NCBI GenBank assembly: GCA_963841945.1
Contig: CAWJFC010000018.1
Coordinates: 32,885-96,884, forward strand
Source of the DNA: Acidiflorens sp963841945
GTDB taxonomy: Bacteria > Acidobacteriota > Terriglobia > Terriglobales > Acidobacteriaceae
Direction of reading: 5' to 3'
Length of the DNA stretch: 64,000 nucleotides
The number at the start of each line of letters is the position of its first letter. Position 1 is the first letter of the stretch. A model generated the notes under the pieces. It did no database searches and was not told the origin of the DNA. It saw only the letters and a list, made by a program, of their open reading frames with translations. Shown here piece after piece: positions 8,155 to 16,011 of the stretch. The position numbers were made by a program, and so were the translations under genes.

Positions 8155-9738
8155 TCAACTGTGGCGATGGAGAACAGCTCGCAGCCGCAGCCCAGACCAT
8201 GCCAGCGCTGCGCTTCCCGCATACCAAACGGCGAACGCCGCCCGCACCACCCATTCCGGCGCCGCGCCCACCCGCCGTAACAGGAACGGAAAAAAATTCC
8301 AGCAGGTGATGTGCACATAATCCCATTGATCCTGCGACATCGAGTCGTTATTCAGTCCCCAGGCGTCCATCTTGCCGAGTGCGAATGCAGCAATATTCTT
8401 AAAGCGCAGGCCAATCACAAATGTTGGATGGCCCAATGTTTCCATCTGGTAAATTTCCAGCGGGACCCAGAAGGCGAGCGAAGCGATCTGGATGACAAGA
8501 CTCGCCGCGATGAGAACAAAAGCGCTGGCGCGAATGGTTCGCCCAAGCTCCGCACCAAAATGCAAAAGCAGCGGCACCGCCATCAAAGCGACCAGCTCGA
8601 CGGTGGTCGAAACGTAGCGATCGCCCCAGGCGAAGTCGCCCGCCCAGTACGCGTAGCGGGCATAGAAACAGACATACGCGGCGAGCAGCAGCAGGGAAGA
8701 GATTGCATAAGCGCGAAGCTCGGGCGAGAGACGTTTCCACAAAACTACAAAAAATAAAATCGACAACACGATGAGCGGATCGTAGAGAAAGATTGACTTC
8801 TCAGGCGTGAAGAGCGCGCCGAAGACGCCTTCGCGAAGTGGCGTGCTCCAGGGAAAGTTGAGCGGAAGGCTCGGGTCTCGTTGACGATACTCGCGCGCGA
8901 AGTTGGCAACGTAAGTAGTGGTCACCGATTCGAAGCGATAAAAGTTATAAGCGCGATCGATGACAAGAAACATCGCATAAACGGGAGCGGCAATTTTTAT
9001 GTAATCGAGAAAGCGTTGCCAGAAAGTCTGTCCGTCGCGGCGTTCGAACCACAGAATCAGCAGCAGGAAAACTCCGCAGGCGATCAGGTCGAGTCCGGTA
9101 GTAAGTCGAGTGAGAAGGTTAAGCCCCAGCGCCCCCGAGCCGATCCAAAGCGCGCGCCGGCTGCCCGTCCGCAGCCACTCATATTGGAACGAGAAGCCGG
9201 TGAGCGTCAGCAGCATGATGTAGTTGTTCTCCTGCATGTTTTGCGTGTAGTGCAGGTGAGTAGTGCAAAGGAGCAACGCGAGCACACCAAGAATCGCTTC
9301 CTTCACGGAAAAAGAAAGCTGCCGCAGGAAACGAAACGCAATCAACGCAGTCAGAACATTGACGAGCATGCTCGTCAGGTAGCTGACCACGATGCTGCGC
9401 ACAGCCGGGTCATCTTCGTATTCCGCGAAGATCGGCAGATGCGCCATCGCGGTGCCGATCAGATCCGCGGGCAGCATGAGCAGGCTTTGCCCGATGCCGA
9501 ACCACGCGTAGATTCGTCCGCTGCGGCCGACGAGCCCGAACTCGGGATATTCGTTCGGAAGCACCTGCGGCTGCGAAGTCCACATCCAGTGCGTGGTTTG
9601 CAGGCGGTGCATCGTGTCAGCGGTGCCCAGTTCGCCGGACTGCACCACTAGGGCAAGGAGGGCGGAGATCAGGCATAAGAGGAAAATCGGATCGCGAAGA
9701 CGTTGAGCGAGGCGCGAAAGCGTTGGTTGAAAAGGCAT
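8155..9738 (-). CDS. Polytopic membrane protein, possibly GT-C-type glycosyltransferase
   Basis: 527-residue integral membrane protein with about ten hydrophobic segments (for example FLLCLISALLALVV near the N-terminus, LDLIACGVFLLLIL in the middle and a C-terminal LLRRVGAAPEWVVRAAFAV). The layout of a short N-terminal cytoplasmic end, TM1, then a long loop with acidic and aromatic residues (ELGTADTMHR, EYPEFG) resembles GT-C glycosyltransferases, but I see no decisive catalytic Asp-Asp/Asp-Glu motif, so the enzyme call is only a suggestion. Reads toward the TonB receptor-like gene, with 142 bases between them. Confidence 0.6.
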   Translation of the reverse strand: MPFQPTLSRLAQRLRDPIFLLCLISALLALVVQSGELGTADTMHRLQTTHWMWTSQPQVLPNEYPEFGLVGRSGRIYAWFGIGQSLLMLPADLIGTAMAHLPIFAEYEDDPAVRSIVVSYLTSMLVNVLTALIAFRFLRQLSFSVKEAILGVLALLLCTTHLHYTQNMQENNYIMLLTLTGFSFQYEWLRTGSRRALWIGSGALGLNLLTRLTTGLDLIACGVFLLLILWFERRDGQTFWQRFLDYIKIAAPVYAMFLVIDRAYNFYRFESVTTTYVANFAREYRQRDPSLPLNFPWSTPLREGVFGALFTPEKSIFLYDPLIVLSILFFVVLWKRLSPELRAYAISSLLLLAAYVCFYARYAYWAGDFAWGDRYVSTTVELVALMAVPLLLHFGAELGRTIRASAFVLIAASLVIQIASLAFWVPLEIYQMETLGHPTFVIGLRFKNIAAFALGKMDAWGLNNDSMSQDQWDYVHITCWNFFPFLLRRVGAAPEWVVRAAFAVWYAGSAALAWSGLRLRAVLHRHS

Positions 9739-9880
9739 CGGACTGAATGATATTGCACCGCAGGTTCACGGTTGATGCAAGAGCGCCGCTTTGCGCTGGG
9801 AGTCCTGTCTGCGTCCGCAGTACGGCCGGGGCGGGATCGGCGACCGATGCGTCGTTCGGCGAGGCGATGGCAGCTGACGG

Positions 9881-11800
9881 CTACCTGAGCAGGATGGAAA
9901 GGACCTGGTTGACCGCGAACGCAGCAAGGTACGCAACTCCGGTCATGTATAAAAACTGGATGGCGGGCCACCTCCAGCTATTGGTCTCGCGGCGGACAAT
10001 CGCAAGGGTTGAGGTGCACTGCATGGCGAAAGCAAAAAAGACGAGCAGCGCCATGGCTCCCGCAAATGTCAGGTCTTGCCTCAGCGCATTCTGGAGCGTC
10101 ATCGTGTGCGTCGCCGGGTCGATGCCATAAATCGTGCCCAAGGTTCCGACAATCACTTCGCGCGCGATCACGGAAGTCAGCAATCCGACCCCGATTTTCC
10201 AGTTAAAGCCGAGCGGCCGGATCAGCGGTTCAATGCCATGGCCCAGGTGGGCGATCGCGCTCTGCTCCAAGGCTGGAACGGCGCCATTGTGCAGGGGAAG
10301 ATTCGTCAGCACCCACACCAGCAGAGAGACCACCAGAATGATGGTCCCGGCCTGCCGCAGGAAAACCCGTCCCCGGTCCAGCAAGCGAAGACCGATCGAC
10401 TGCCAGGTGGGCCACCGATACGCGGGCATCTCGAGCACGAAGGGAGCGGCAGCCGACTTGAGAACCGAGGACTTGAGAAGTTTCGCGGTCGTAATGGCGG
10501 CCAGGAATCCGAGCACATAGAGGGAGAGCATGGCGCACGCGCGCGATCCCAGAAATACGCCGACCACTGGCCGCTCCGGGATAAAGGCGGCGATGAGCAA
10601 GGTGTAGATCGGTAGGCGGGCCGAACAGGTCATGAAGGGGGCGACCAGGATGGTCGCGATCCGGTCGCGCTTGTTCTCGATGGTGCGCGTCGCCATGATT
10701 GCGGGCACCGCGCACGCATAGGCGGACAGAAGCGGAATGAATGCCTTCCCGTTCAGGCCCACACTGCGCATGGTGCGGTCGGCAATCAGCGCCGCGCGCG
10801 CCAGATAGCCGGAATCTTCAAGCAGTCCAATAAAAAAGAAGAGCAAAAGGATCTGGGGCAGGAACACCAGCACGGAACTAACGCCCTTCCACAGGCCATC
10901 CAGAAGAAGTGATCGGAGGATGCCGGCGGGGATAAAAGTCGCCGCTTGCAGCCCAAGTTTTGTGAGCAGATCCTGAAAGGCATTGCTCATTGGCTGGCCG
11001 AGTCCAAATACGGTTTGGAAAACAGCGCCGACCACCAGCATGAAAATCAGTGGTCCCCAGAGCTTGTGCAGACAGATATCGTCTAGGCGGCGGCTCCATT
11101 CGCTGGGAAGATGCGGCTGGTACCCGATCCGCCCTTCGACCTGGCCGGCCCATTTGCGGCACTGGCGAAGGTCTTGAAGTACCGGCAGCAACGCGCCAGG
11201 CGAGGGATTGTGATCCTGGCGAACGAATCGATCCACGACCTCGAGCCCGGTTTCCTGGGTGGCGCTCACCATCGCAACCGGCGCGCCGAGCTCCCCGGCA
11301 AGTTTGACTACGTCGAGCGAGCCTCCGCCCTTCTCAAAGACGTCCGCCATATTCAGAAGGACGAGCGTAGGCAGACCCAAAGCGATTACCGGCGCTGCCA
11401 GCACGAGGTGACGGGAGAGATGGGTGATATCGAGCACCAGCAAAACCGCATCCGGGCGAGGCAGGCCGTCCATTTTGCCGGTAAGAACATTCACGGCAAC
11501 GCGCTCATCGTCGGAGTAAGGTGTGAGGCTGTACACGCCGGGCAGATCGATGATCCGGATCGGATGTTCTGCGCCGGCCAACAAACCCACCCGTTGCTCG
11601 ACTGTCACACCCGGGTAGTTCCCGACTTTCTGACGAAGACGGGTCAGACGATTGAAGAGGGTCGACTTGCCGGAATTGGGCGGACCGATCAGCGCCACGG
11701 TGCGGATTTCGCCACGCCGAATCTCCGGGACTTTATCGCCAATGCCGATCAAGGGCTCGGAAGGTGTATCGCAGCATCCGCTGGAGAGGAGCGACGTCAC
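9881..11800 (-). CDS. feoB: Ferrous iron transport protein B
   Basis: 639-residue FeoB: an N-terminal G domain with G1 GPPNSGKST (39-47), G3 DLPG, G4 NMAD and G5 SAT, then the polytopic membrane part with Gate-type segments (for example LLSAYACAVPAIMATRTIENKRDR, with the cysteine of the core permeation path). It imports Fe2+ across the cytoplasmic membrane under GTP control. Somewhat shorter than the roughly 770-residue E. coli protein, as is common outside gammaproteobacteria. Its ATG overlaps the feoA stop by four bases (ATGA at 11797-11800), so the two are translationally coupled. No feoC is visible downstream. Confidence 0.95.
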   Translation of the reverse strand: MTSLLSSGCCDTPSEPLIGIGDKVPEIRRGEIRTVALIGPPNSGKSTLFNRLTRLRQKVGNYPGVTVEQRVGLLAGAEHPIRIIDLPGVYSLTPYSDDERVAVNVLTGKMDGLPRPDAVLLVLDITHLSRHLVLAAPVIALGLPTLVLLNMADVFEKGGGSLDVVKLAGELGAPVAMVSATQETGLEVVDRFVRQDHNPSPGALLPVLQDLRQCRKWAGQVEGRIGYQPHLPSEWSRRLDDICLHKLWGPLIFMLVVGAVFQTVFGLGQPMSNAFQDLLTKLGLQAATFIPAGILRSLLLDGLWKGVSSVLVFLPQILLLFFFIGLLEDSGYLARAALIADRTMRSVGLNGKAFIPLLSAYACAVPAIMATRTIENKRDRIATILVAPFMTCSARLPIYTLLIAAFIPERPVVGVFLGSRACAMLSLYVLGFLAAITTAKLLKSSVLKSAAAPFVLEMPAYRWPTWQSIGLRLLDRGRVFLRQAGTIILVVSLLVWVLTNLPLHNGAVPALEQSAIAHLGHGIEPLIRPLGFNWKIGVGLLTSVIAREVIVGTLGTIYGIDPATHTMTLQNALRQDLTFAGAMALLVFFAFAMQCTSTLAIVRRETNSWRWPAIQFLYMTGVAYLAAFAVNQVLSILLR

Positions 11801-12105
11801 GAAAGGTCCCCCAGCGACGAGATTCCATCTGCTTGCTCCCCATTGCGCAGAACCATGATGTGTCGCGCGGTTTCCGACCGCAAAGCAATCTCGGTGCCGT
11901 CCACGGAATAAACGCTCGGGTCGCCCAGGGGCGCGCGGCGGGAGAATCTGATCTGAGCGCCCGGAACAAAACCGATACGCATCAGGAAGTGCTCCTCGGC
12001 CGGAGGCAGAGCGATGTGGTCAATGATGCCGCCCTCCCCGAGTTCAAGATCGATGAGGGAGACGTCAATGCCTTCGCGGATCGTCATCATGAATGTGTAG
12101 CGCAT
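11797..12105 (-). CDS. feoA: Ferrous iron transport protein A
   Basis: About 102 residues, a small SH3-like FeoA domain: SLIDLELGEGGIIDHI, FLMRIGFVPGAQIRF and the C-terminal EIALRSETARHIMV are the family's conserved strands. FeoA binds FeoB in the cytoplasm and is needed for Fe2+ uptake. It overlaps feoB by four bases. The frame is open to 12180, but a start there would place the Fur-like palindrome inside the gene; ATG codons at 12105, 12090 and 12087 are all possible and none has a clear ribosome site, so the start is uncertain by up to 18 bases. Confidence 0.88.
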   Translation of the reverse strand: MRYTFMMTIREGIDVSLIDLELGEGGIIDHIALPPAEEHFLMRIGFVPGAQIRFSRRAPLGDPSVYSVDGTEIALRSETARHIMVLRNGEQADGISSLGDLS

Positions 12106-12121
12106 GAAGCAGTTTGCGAAT

Positions 12122-12136
12122 TGAAAATGAATTTCA
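12122..12136. promoter_or_regulatory. Fur-like box upstream of feoAB
   Basis: TGAAAATGAATTTCA is a 7-1-7 dyad with a single mismatch pair and matches the Fur-box geometry (A/T-rich arms TGAAAAT/TGAAATT). An overlapping partial copy (to 12144) makes it broader. It lies 17 bases upstream of the preferred feoA start, where iron-bound Fur would block transcription. The family of regulator is inferred from geometry and gene context. Confidence 0.55.
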
Positions 12137-12200
12137 ATTTCAATATCCATAGGATACGGGCCCAAGGCCAGCAGGGTCAACGCACCGAGTCACCATTGGC

Positions 12201-12216
12201 TGTGATTTGCATCACA
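12201..12216. promoter_or_regulatory. CRP/FNR-type site upstream of feoAB
   Basis: TGTGATTTGCATCACA has the exact CRP geometry TGTGA-N6-TCACA. It is 96 bases upstream of the preferred feoA start and 65 bases from the Fur-like box, a common activator position. Whether a CRP-type protein of this organism binds it is inference. Confidence 0.5.
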
Positions 12217-12242
12217 CGGGGAAATTGGGCAGTCAAACGGAG

Positions 12243-12298
12243 GATCGGCAAATCATGATCGGCAGATCATCGTCGGTAAATCATGGTCGGCAAATAAC
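12243..12298. repeat. Four degenerate 14-bp tandem units (heptamer phase)
   Basis: Units GATCGGCAAATCAT, GATCGGCAGATCAT, CGTCGGTAAATCAT and GGTCGGCAAATAAC follow each other exactly at 14-base intervals, i.e. twice seven. They end 11 bases from the stop codon of the metalloprotease gene at 12309. The same seven-base phasing is seen in other intergenic arrays of this window. Confidence 0.75.
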
Positions 12299-12308
12299 GA
12301 GAGTCGTC

Positions 12309-12995
12309 TCAAATAATGCGCAGGAACCTTTTGGCCTCTCCCACCTCGGGGAACCTGTCTTCTTCTTCCAGAAACTCGCGCGAGTGCACGCACCTCCGGC
12401 TCCCCCGCAGCTTCACTGGATGCTTCAGATGCAGCATCTCGTGGTACACAATGTATTCGACGACGAAGCGCGGAACCCGCGGGTCGTCGAAGACGCGGCT
12501 GATTACGATGGTGTTGTGCGCTGGATCGTAGTGTCCAAGCCGGTTGCGGGCGTGCTCGCGGCTCCAGGTGAGCTGCGGGCGTCCCAGCAATCCGTGGAAG
12601 AAGCGGCCATTGAGATCGTCGAAAATCTCTTCCAGATGATAGTGATGGCCGCGCGCGGAACGGATATGCTTGCGCCCGCGCAGTTGGCGGACGAGGCGGG
12701 CTTTGGCGGAGACCTCGTGGCTGCCGACATAGCGGCGATAGCGTGCGCTTTGCGCGCGGTCGATGGGCTTCCGATAAAGCTTGGCCATCAGGATGTGGGC
12801 TATGGCGTGGAGCACGCTATCGGGCGCGCCCTCGAGCAAATCGGAGAGACGGATATAGAGCTCGGACTGCCGCAGGCGAATGGTGTTGTTGATGGAAACG
12901 AACGGGTAGAAACGGATGTGCATGGGCGGAACTGGCGCGCGCGGACGCAGTTCTGCATAAGCAGCTTGAAAAATCTCGGACAGGTGCGGGGACAC
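12309..12995 (-). CDS. SprT-like / WLM-type zinc metalloprotease
   Basis: 228-residue protein with the zinc-protease motif HEMLH at residues 185-189 (VEYIVYHEMLHLKHP) in the C-terminal half, as in SprT/YgjP-like and M48-like families. The N-terminal 110 residues carry an Arg/His-rich segment (RKHIRSARGHHYH) that could touch nucleic acid. The layout resembles bacterial SprT-like domain proteins whose eukaryotic relatives cleave DNA-crosslinked proteins; that role is not shown here. The histidine after the motif (CVHS, about residue 204) is a possible third zinc ligand. It is on the same strand as feoAB but separated from it by about 200 bases containing the repeat and operator sites, so it is probably a separate unit. 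Confidence 0.75.
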   Translation of the reverse strand: MSPHLSEIFQAAYAELRPRAPVPPMHIRFYPFVSINNTIRLRQSELYIRLSDLLEGAPDSVLHAIAHILMAKLYRKPIDRAQSARYRRYVGSHEVSAKARLVRQLRGRKHIRSARGHHYHLEEIFDDLNGRFFHGLLGRPQLTWSREHARNRLGHYDPAHNTIVISRVFDDPRVPRFVVEYIVYHEMLHLKHPVKLRGSRRCVHSREFLEEEDRFPEVGEAKRFLRII

Positions 12996-13084
12996 GGTGA
13001 GGCCAGATTAGCACGGCGATTCCCGCGCACAATGTCCATCGCATCGGGCCAGAACGTTCAATCCACGGAAACTCGCCAAGACCG

Positions 13085-13558
13085 CTACCGGCGATAGATG
13101 ATATTGCCCTGAATGGGACGAAATCTCCGACCGATGGACCCGCCGAACACCGCGCCCAGTCCTCCAAAGAACAGGGCGCCGCCGACTCGGGCGGGCGCGC
13201 CATTGCCCACCGCGGCCCCAAACGCGGCCCCGGTGGCTCCACCAATGAGGACGCCGGTCGCGCCGTTAGTGTTCTCGCCGCGCTCCAGTCGCACCTCGCG
13301 AATTCTCTTACGATCGTAGACGAACTCCCGCGAGGCGGTTGCGCCGCGCGGTCCATACGTGACGTGCTCGCAGATCAATTCTTTCTCGTCTGCGTGTTCA
13401 AAAGTGCAGGGAATATTGGGTGAATGTTCAAGCCGCACCGAGATTTCGATTCCGGGCGGAAGGTCGGTAACCGCTTGCCAGTCGCCCGAGTGCGCGAATG
13501 TGGTCGAACTGAGAAGAAGAACCGACAGCATAGCCGATGTAAGAGTTTTGTTTTCCAT
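13085..13558 (-). CDS. Exported glycine-zipper protein
   Basis: 157 residues: signal peptide (MENKTLTSAMLSVLLLSSTTFAHS), a soluble middle part with two cysteines (PCTFEH, LICEH) that may form a disulfide, and a C-terminal glycine-zipper segment of about 40 residues (GVLIGGATGAAFGAAVGNG, then GGALFFGGLGAVFGGSIG), which typically inserts into or packs against membranes. Function unknown. A 9-bp dyad (13601-13624) lies 43 bases upstream and shares a motif with the region before the neighbouring small membrane protein. Confidence 0.7.
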   Translation of the reverse strand: MENKTLTSAMLSVLLLSSTTFAHSGDWQAVTDLPPGIEISVRLEHSPNIPCTFEHADEKELICEHVTYGPRGATASREFVYDRKRIREVRLERGENTNGATGVLIGGATGAAFGAAVGNGAPARVGGALFFGGLGAVFGGSIGRRFRPIQGNIIYRR

Positions 13559-13599
13559 GCTCGCATCCTAGTCGCGCAGAACGGCCATTCAGGGCAGGC

Positions 13600-13624
13600 T
13601 TGTGACACTCTCACAAGTGTCACA
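13600..13624. promoter_or_regulatory. Dyad operator candidate before the glycine-zipper gene
   Basis: TGTGACACT (13601-13609) and AGTGTCACA (13616-13624) are perfect inverted arms with a 6-base centre. Within it, TTGTGACACTCTCACAAGT (13600-13618) is nearly repeated at 13910-13928. Position is suitable for control of the gene starting at 13558. The nearby GntR-type gene is the obvious candidate regulator. Confidence 0.5.
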
Positions 13625-13634
13625 GCGTTGAGAA

Positions 13635-13859
13635 TCAAGGATCGACCTGCTTCGCGTTATCGGAGATCGCGATATAGAAGGGCGTTCCTGTTGGCACGAT
13701 CTCCTCCTTGCCCATCTCCCCGTCGCATCCTTCCTCGCCGGACATGGCAATCGCCATGAGAATGAACCACGGGAGAATTAACGGGGCAAACACCAGCATG
13801 ATGGACGTGCCGCGTGAATGCGTGGTCTGTCGTGTTTCTGGTATCGGGTCATGATGCAT
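13635..13859 (-). CDS. Small membrane protein downstream of GntR regulator
   Basis: 74 residues with one strong hydrophobic helix (IMLVFAPLILPWFILMAIAM, about residues 20-39) after a charged N-terminus and an acidic C-terminal tail (SGEEGCDGEMGKEE). No family recognised. It follows the GntR gene on the same strand by 68 bases and has an operator-like site just upstream, so it is probably a target of, or co-expressed with, that regulator. YtrA-type GntR regulators often sit with membrane transport genes; here only this short protein is present. Confidence 0.5.
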   Translation of the reverse strand: MHHDPIPETRQTTHSRGTSIMLVFAPLILPWFILMAIAMSGEEGCDGEMGKEEIVPTGTPFYIAISDNAKQVDP

Positions 13860-13909
13860 GCCTTCCTTCAGAAACAGCCTGCGGTTAAGATTTTGGGGGA
13901 TGTGTTCGG

Positions 13910-13928
13910 TTGTGACAGTTTCGCAAGT
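13910..13928. promoter_or_regulatory. Second copy of the TTGTGA...CAAGT operator-like motif
   Basis: TTGTGACAGTTTCGCAAGT matches 16 of 19 positions of the site at 13600-13618. It lies between the GntR stop codon and the small membrane gene, 51 bases upstream of the latter's start. Confidence 0.45.
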
Positions 13929-14842
13929 TACGAGGCGAGCGGATCCTTAATGAAATCAACATAGCGCCGAAGTTCAGCGATTGAAGACTCGGACAGTAGC
14001 GGGAAGGGAATTGCTCTGCACTTGGCTGGCAATTGAGAAGCAGTCACGACATCGCAGACCACGGCCGCCGTCTGGCGCAGACCGCGCTTCCAGTTCGCTT
14101 TACGCGCGTCACGAAGGAGCAGCGCGTCGGGATGAAAACCGGAGGCTTGCAGCATGGTGCGGGCGTGCTTTAGAAAGTCGGGCCAACTGGAAGCGATCCC
14201 AACCAGCAATCCGGATGGTGCCGGGAGCCAGCTCGCAAGCGAGTCACGAACGGAGCGAACCTGGAGCGTGACCAATTCTGCGCCTTCGGGCATGGCGCGC
14301 TGCACGGCTGCCGCGCGATTGGGGAGAACGGCCAATACCGTGCTATCAGGCTTGTTTGGCAAGCCATCGAATCCGCAGCTCTGAACGGGAAAGGCCACCG
14401 CGTGCGCAATTTCGGCCGTCAGAATCTGCCGGAGCTCTTCGTTTGGTTCGACCAGCAGGAAGTGATCCGGCGGCTGCAACTCCAGCCAGTGGCGCAGTCG
14501 CGATCGCACCGTTCCGAGAGGCGCCCCAAGCTCGCGAGCCGTGGAGAAGAGTTTTGAAATCAACTGATCAAGGGCCAGTTCAGCCGCGGGCGCGGCATCG
14601 GGCTTGCGGTCGCACACGTATACACCGCTCCCGTGCCGGAATTCGACCCACAGCTCCTTCTCGAGTTGCCGGTATCCGGCGCTCACCGTGTTGGGATGGA
14701 GGCGGAACCGGCGGGCGAGTTCGCGCGTGCTCGGCAGGCGCTGGCCGGCGGACAAGTCGTCACTGAGGATGGCCAGGATGACTTGCGTTACGAGTTGTTC
14801 GCGGATCGTGACTTCGCTGCCGCGCGCAAACCAGAGTTGCAT
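13928..14842 (-). CDS. GntR-family transcriptional regulator (YtrA-like N-terminus)
   Basis: 304 residues. The N-terminal winged helix-turn-helix is plain: IREQLVTQVILAILSDDLSAGQRLPSTRELARRFRLHPNTVSAGYRQLEKE, residues about 13-63, followed by the wing GSGVYV. The C-terminal 220 residues are helical and not the aminotransferase domain of MocR, nor a clear FCD or UTRA domain, so the effector is unknown. The head is typical of YtrA-subfamily repressors that act on nearby membrane genes. Two matching operator-like motifs stand before the two downstream genes; none that I can see stands before the regulator itself. Confidence 0.85.
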   Translation of the reverse strand: MQLWFARGSEVTIREQLVTQVILAILSDDLSAGQRLPSTRELARRFRLHPNTVSAGYRQLEKELWVEFRHGSGVYVCDRKPDAAPAAELALDQLISKLFSTARELGAPLGTVRSRLRHWLELQPPDHFLLVEPNEELRQILTAEIAHAVAFPVQSCGFDGLPNKPDSTVLAVLPNRAAAVQRAMPEGAELVTLQVRSVRDSLASWLPAPSGLLVGIASSWPDFLKHARTMLQASGFHPDALLLRDARKANWKRGLRQTAAVVCDVVTASQLPAKCRAIPFPLLSESSIAELRRYVDFIKDPLAS

Positions 14843-14937
14843 CGAATTCTTAGAACAGGCTTAACTGACGCATACTGACCAACTGGCGCTCATTAACTGC
14901 TTCGGTCCGATCTTAGCTGTGAACCCTGCTGCGAACT

Positions 14938-15480
14938 CTAATTCTTTTTCTTTTGGTGTTTCATGTACTCCTCGACCTCGGCCAGCGTCTTGCGATGATC
15001 GTCCGCGCTGCTGTCAACGGTATCGAGGGCATCGGTGAGCAAGAACTCGAACTGCCGCGCTTCGGTGGGATTGGTCGCGGCTGCGTCTTTAAGTGCTCGC
15101 AGCTTCGATTGAAATTCGGTGTCCGCCTCGATGACAAGCTTCATCGGCTTGCGGATATCGTTCTTGCGGCCCACATACATGTCGATATTGTCGTCCAGTT
15201 CCTCGTAAAGTGTCAGGAAATCCTGGAGCATGTCGTGGGTTTGAAGCCCGCGCTCGGTAGTCTTAGGATTTGCTCGCATTTCCTCTATTTTTGCCATGCG
15301 ATCGCGCGTAAACTTCACGTAAAGCTTTAAGCGCTCGTCCGGGTAAAGCATGGCATCGCGCAGCTGGTCAATCTCAAGCGGATTGAGCGGGTCATTCTTC
15401 TTCTGCGCACAAAGCGGCAGCGCAAACAAAAATATAGATATAAAGCCGATTGCGGCCGACCATTTCTGCCGGCTGCTCAC
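14938..15480 (-). CDS. Small exported helical protein
   Basis: 180 residues: signal peptide (WSAAIGFISIFLFALPLCAQ) and an almost wholly helical, charged mature part ending in a basic tail (KHQKKKN). No known domain. The start overlaps the end of the next upstream gene by four bases (15477-15480), so they are coupled. The mature part contains DxxxxYVGRK and alternating acidic/basic stretches typical of periplasmic coiled-coil-like helper proteins. Function unknown. Confidence 0.65.
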   Translation of the reverse strand: MSSRQKWSAAIGFISIFLFALPLCAQKKNDPLNPLEIDQLRDAMLYPDERLKLYVKFTRDRMAKIEEMRANPKTTERGLQTHDMLQDFLTLYEELDDNIDMYVGRKNDIRKPMKLVIEADTEFQSKLRALKDAAATNPTEARQFEFLLTDALDTVDSSADDHRKTLAEVEEYMKHQKKKN

Positions 15481-15920
15481 TTCCGTTCCTTCTTCTTATT
15501 CGAGAACATTTCCTGCAACAGAACGGTGCGGACGGCCTCGATGCGCTGGATCGCCTGATCGACCGGCCCCTGATCCTCAAAGGCGAGCGTGCGTTTCATG
15601 TCGCGCATTTTCTCCGAAGTTTTGCGAGCTTCAATCTCTACATTCTTGAGATGCGATTTGTTCTCAATGGCGGCATCGCGCGCCTTCTCAAAGTAGGCGC
15701 TCACGTCTTCCACGGCTGCGCGTGCTTGGTCGACATGGCCTTCGGTGTAGAGCTTGTCGGCGGCTTTCATTTGGAGCTTCGCAATCCGCACGCACAGTTC
15801 AACCCGCTCATCGGAATGCCCATTTTCGAGGCGCGCTTTCAGCTCAGCGACAGTCTCATCGCGCGCCACGGACGTCGCGGCGAGGGCGAAGAAAAAGAAC
15901 CATAAGAGGAAACGTCGCAT
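15477..15920 (-). CDS. Small exported helical protein, partner of the downstream gene
   Basis: 147 residues: signal peptide (MRRFLLWFFFFALAATSVA) and a charged helical mature part (AELKARLENGHSDERVELC, KARDAAIENKSHLKNVE). No named family. Overlaps the following gene by four bases, and a TPR gene begins on the same strand 1.5 kb upstream; the three form a likely exported-protein operon of unknown role. Confidence 0.62.
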   Translation of the reverse strand: MRRFLLWFFFFALAATSVARDETVAELKARLENGHSDERVELCVRIAKLQMKAADKLYTEGHVDQARAAVEDVSAYFEKARDAAIENKSHLKNVEIEARKTSEKMRDMKRTLAFEDQGPVDQAIQRIEAVRTVLLQEMFSNKKKERK

Positions 15921-16011
15921 GATCGTTAATTCTCACGGGCGGCCGACTGTTACGTCAATCGGCGTCGCATTAATTTGCGGAGCACCCATCGGCATCTCCC
16001 GAATTGTCGTT

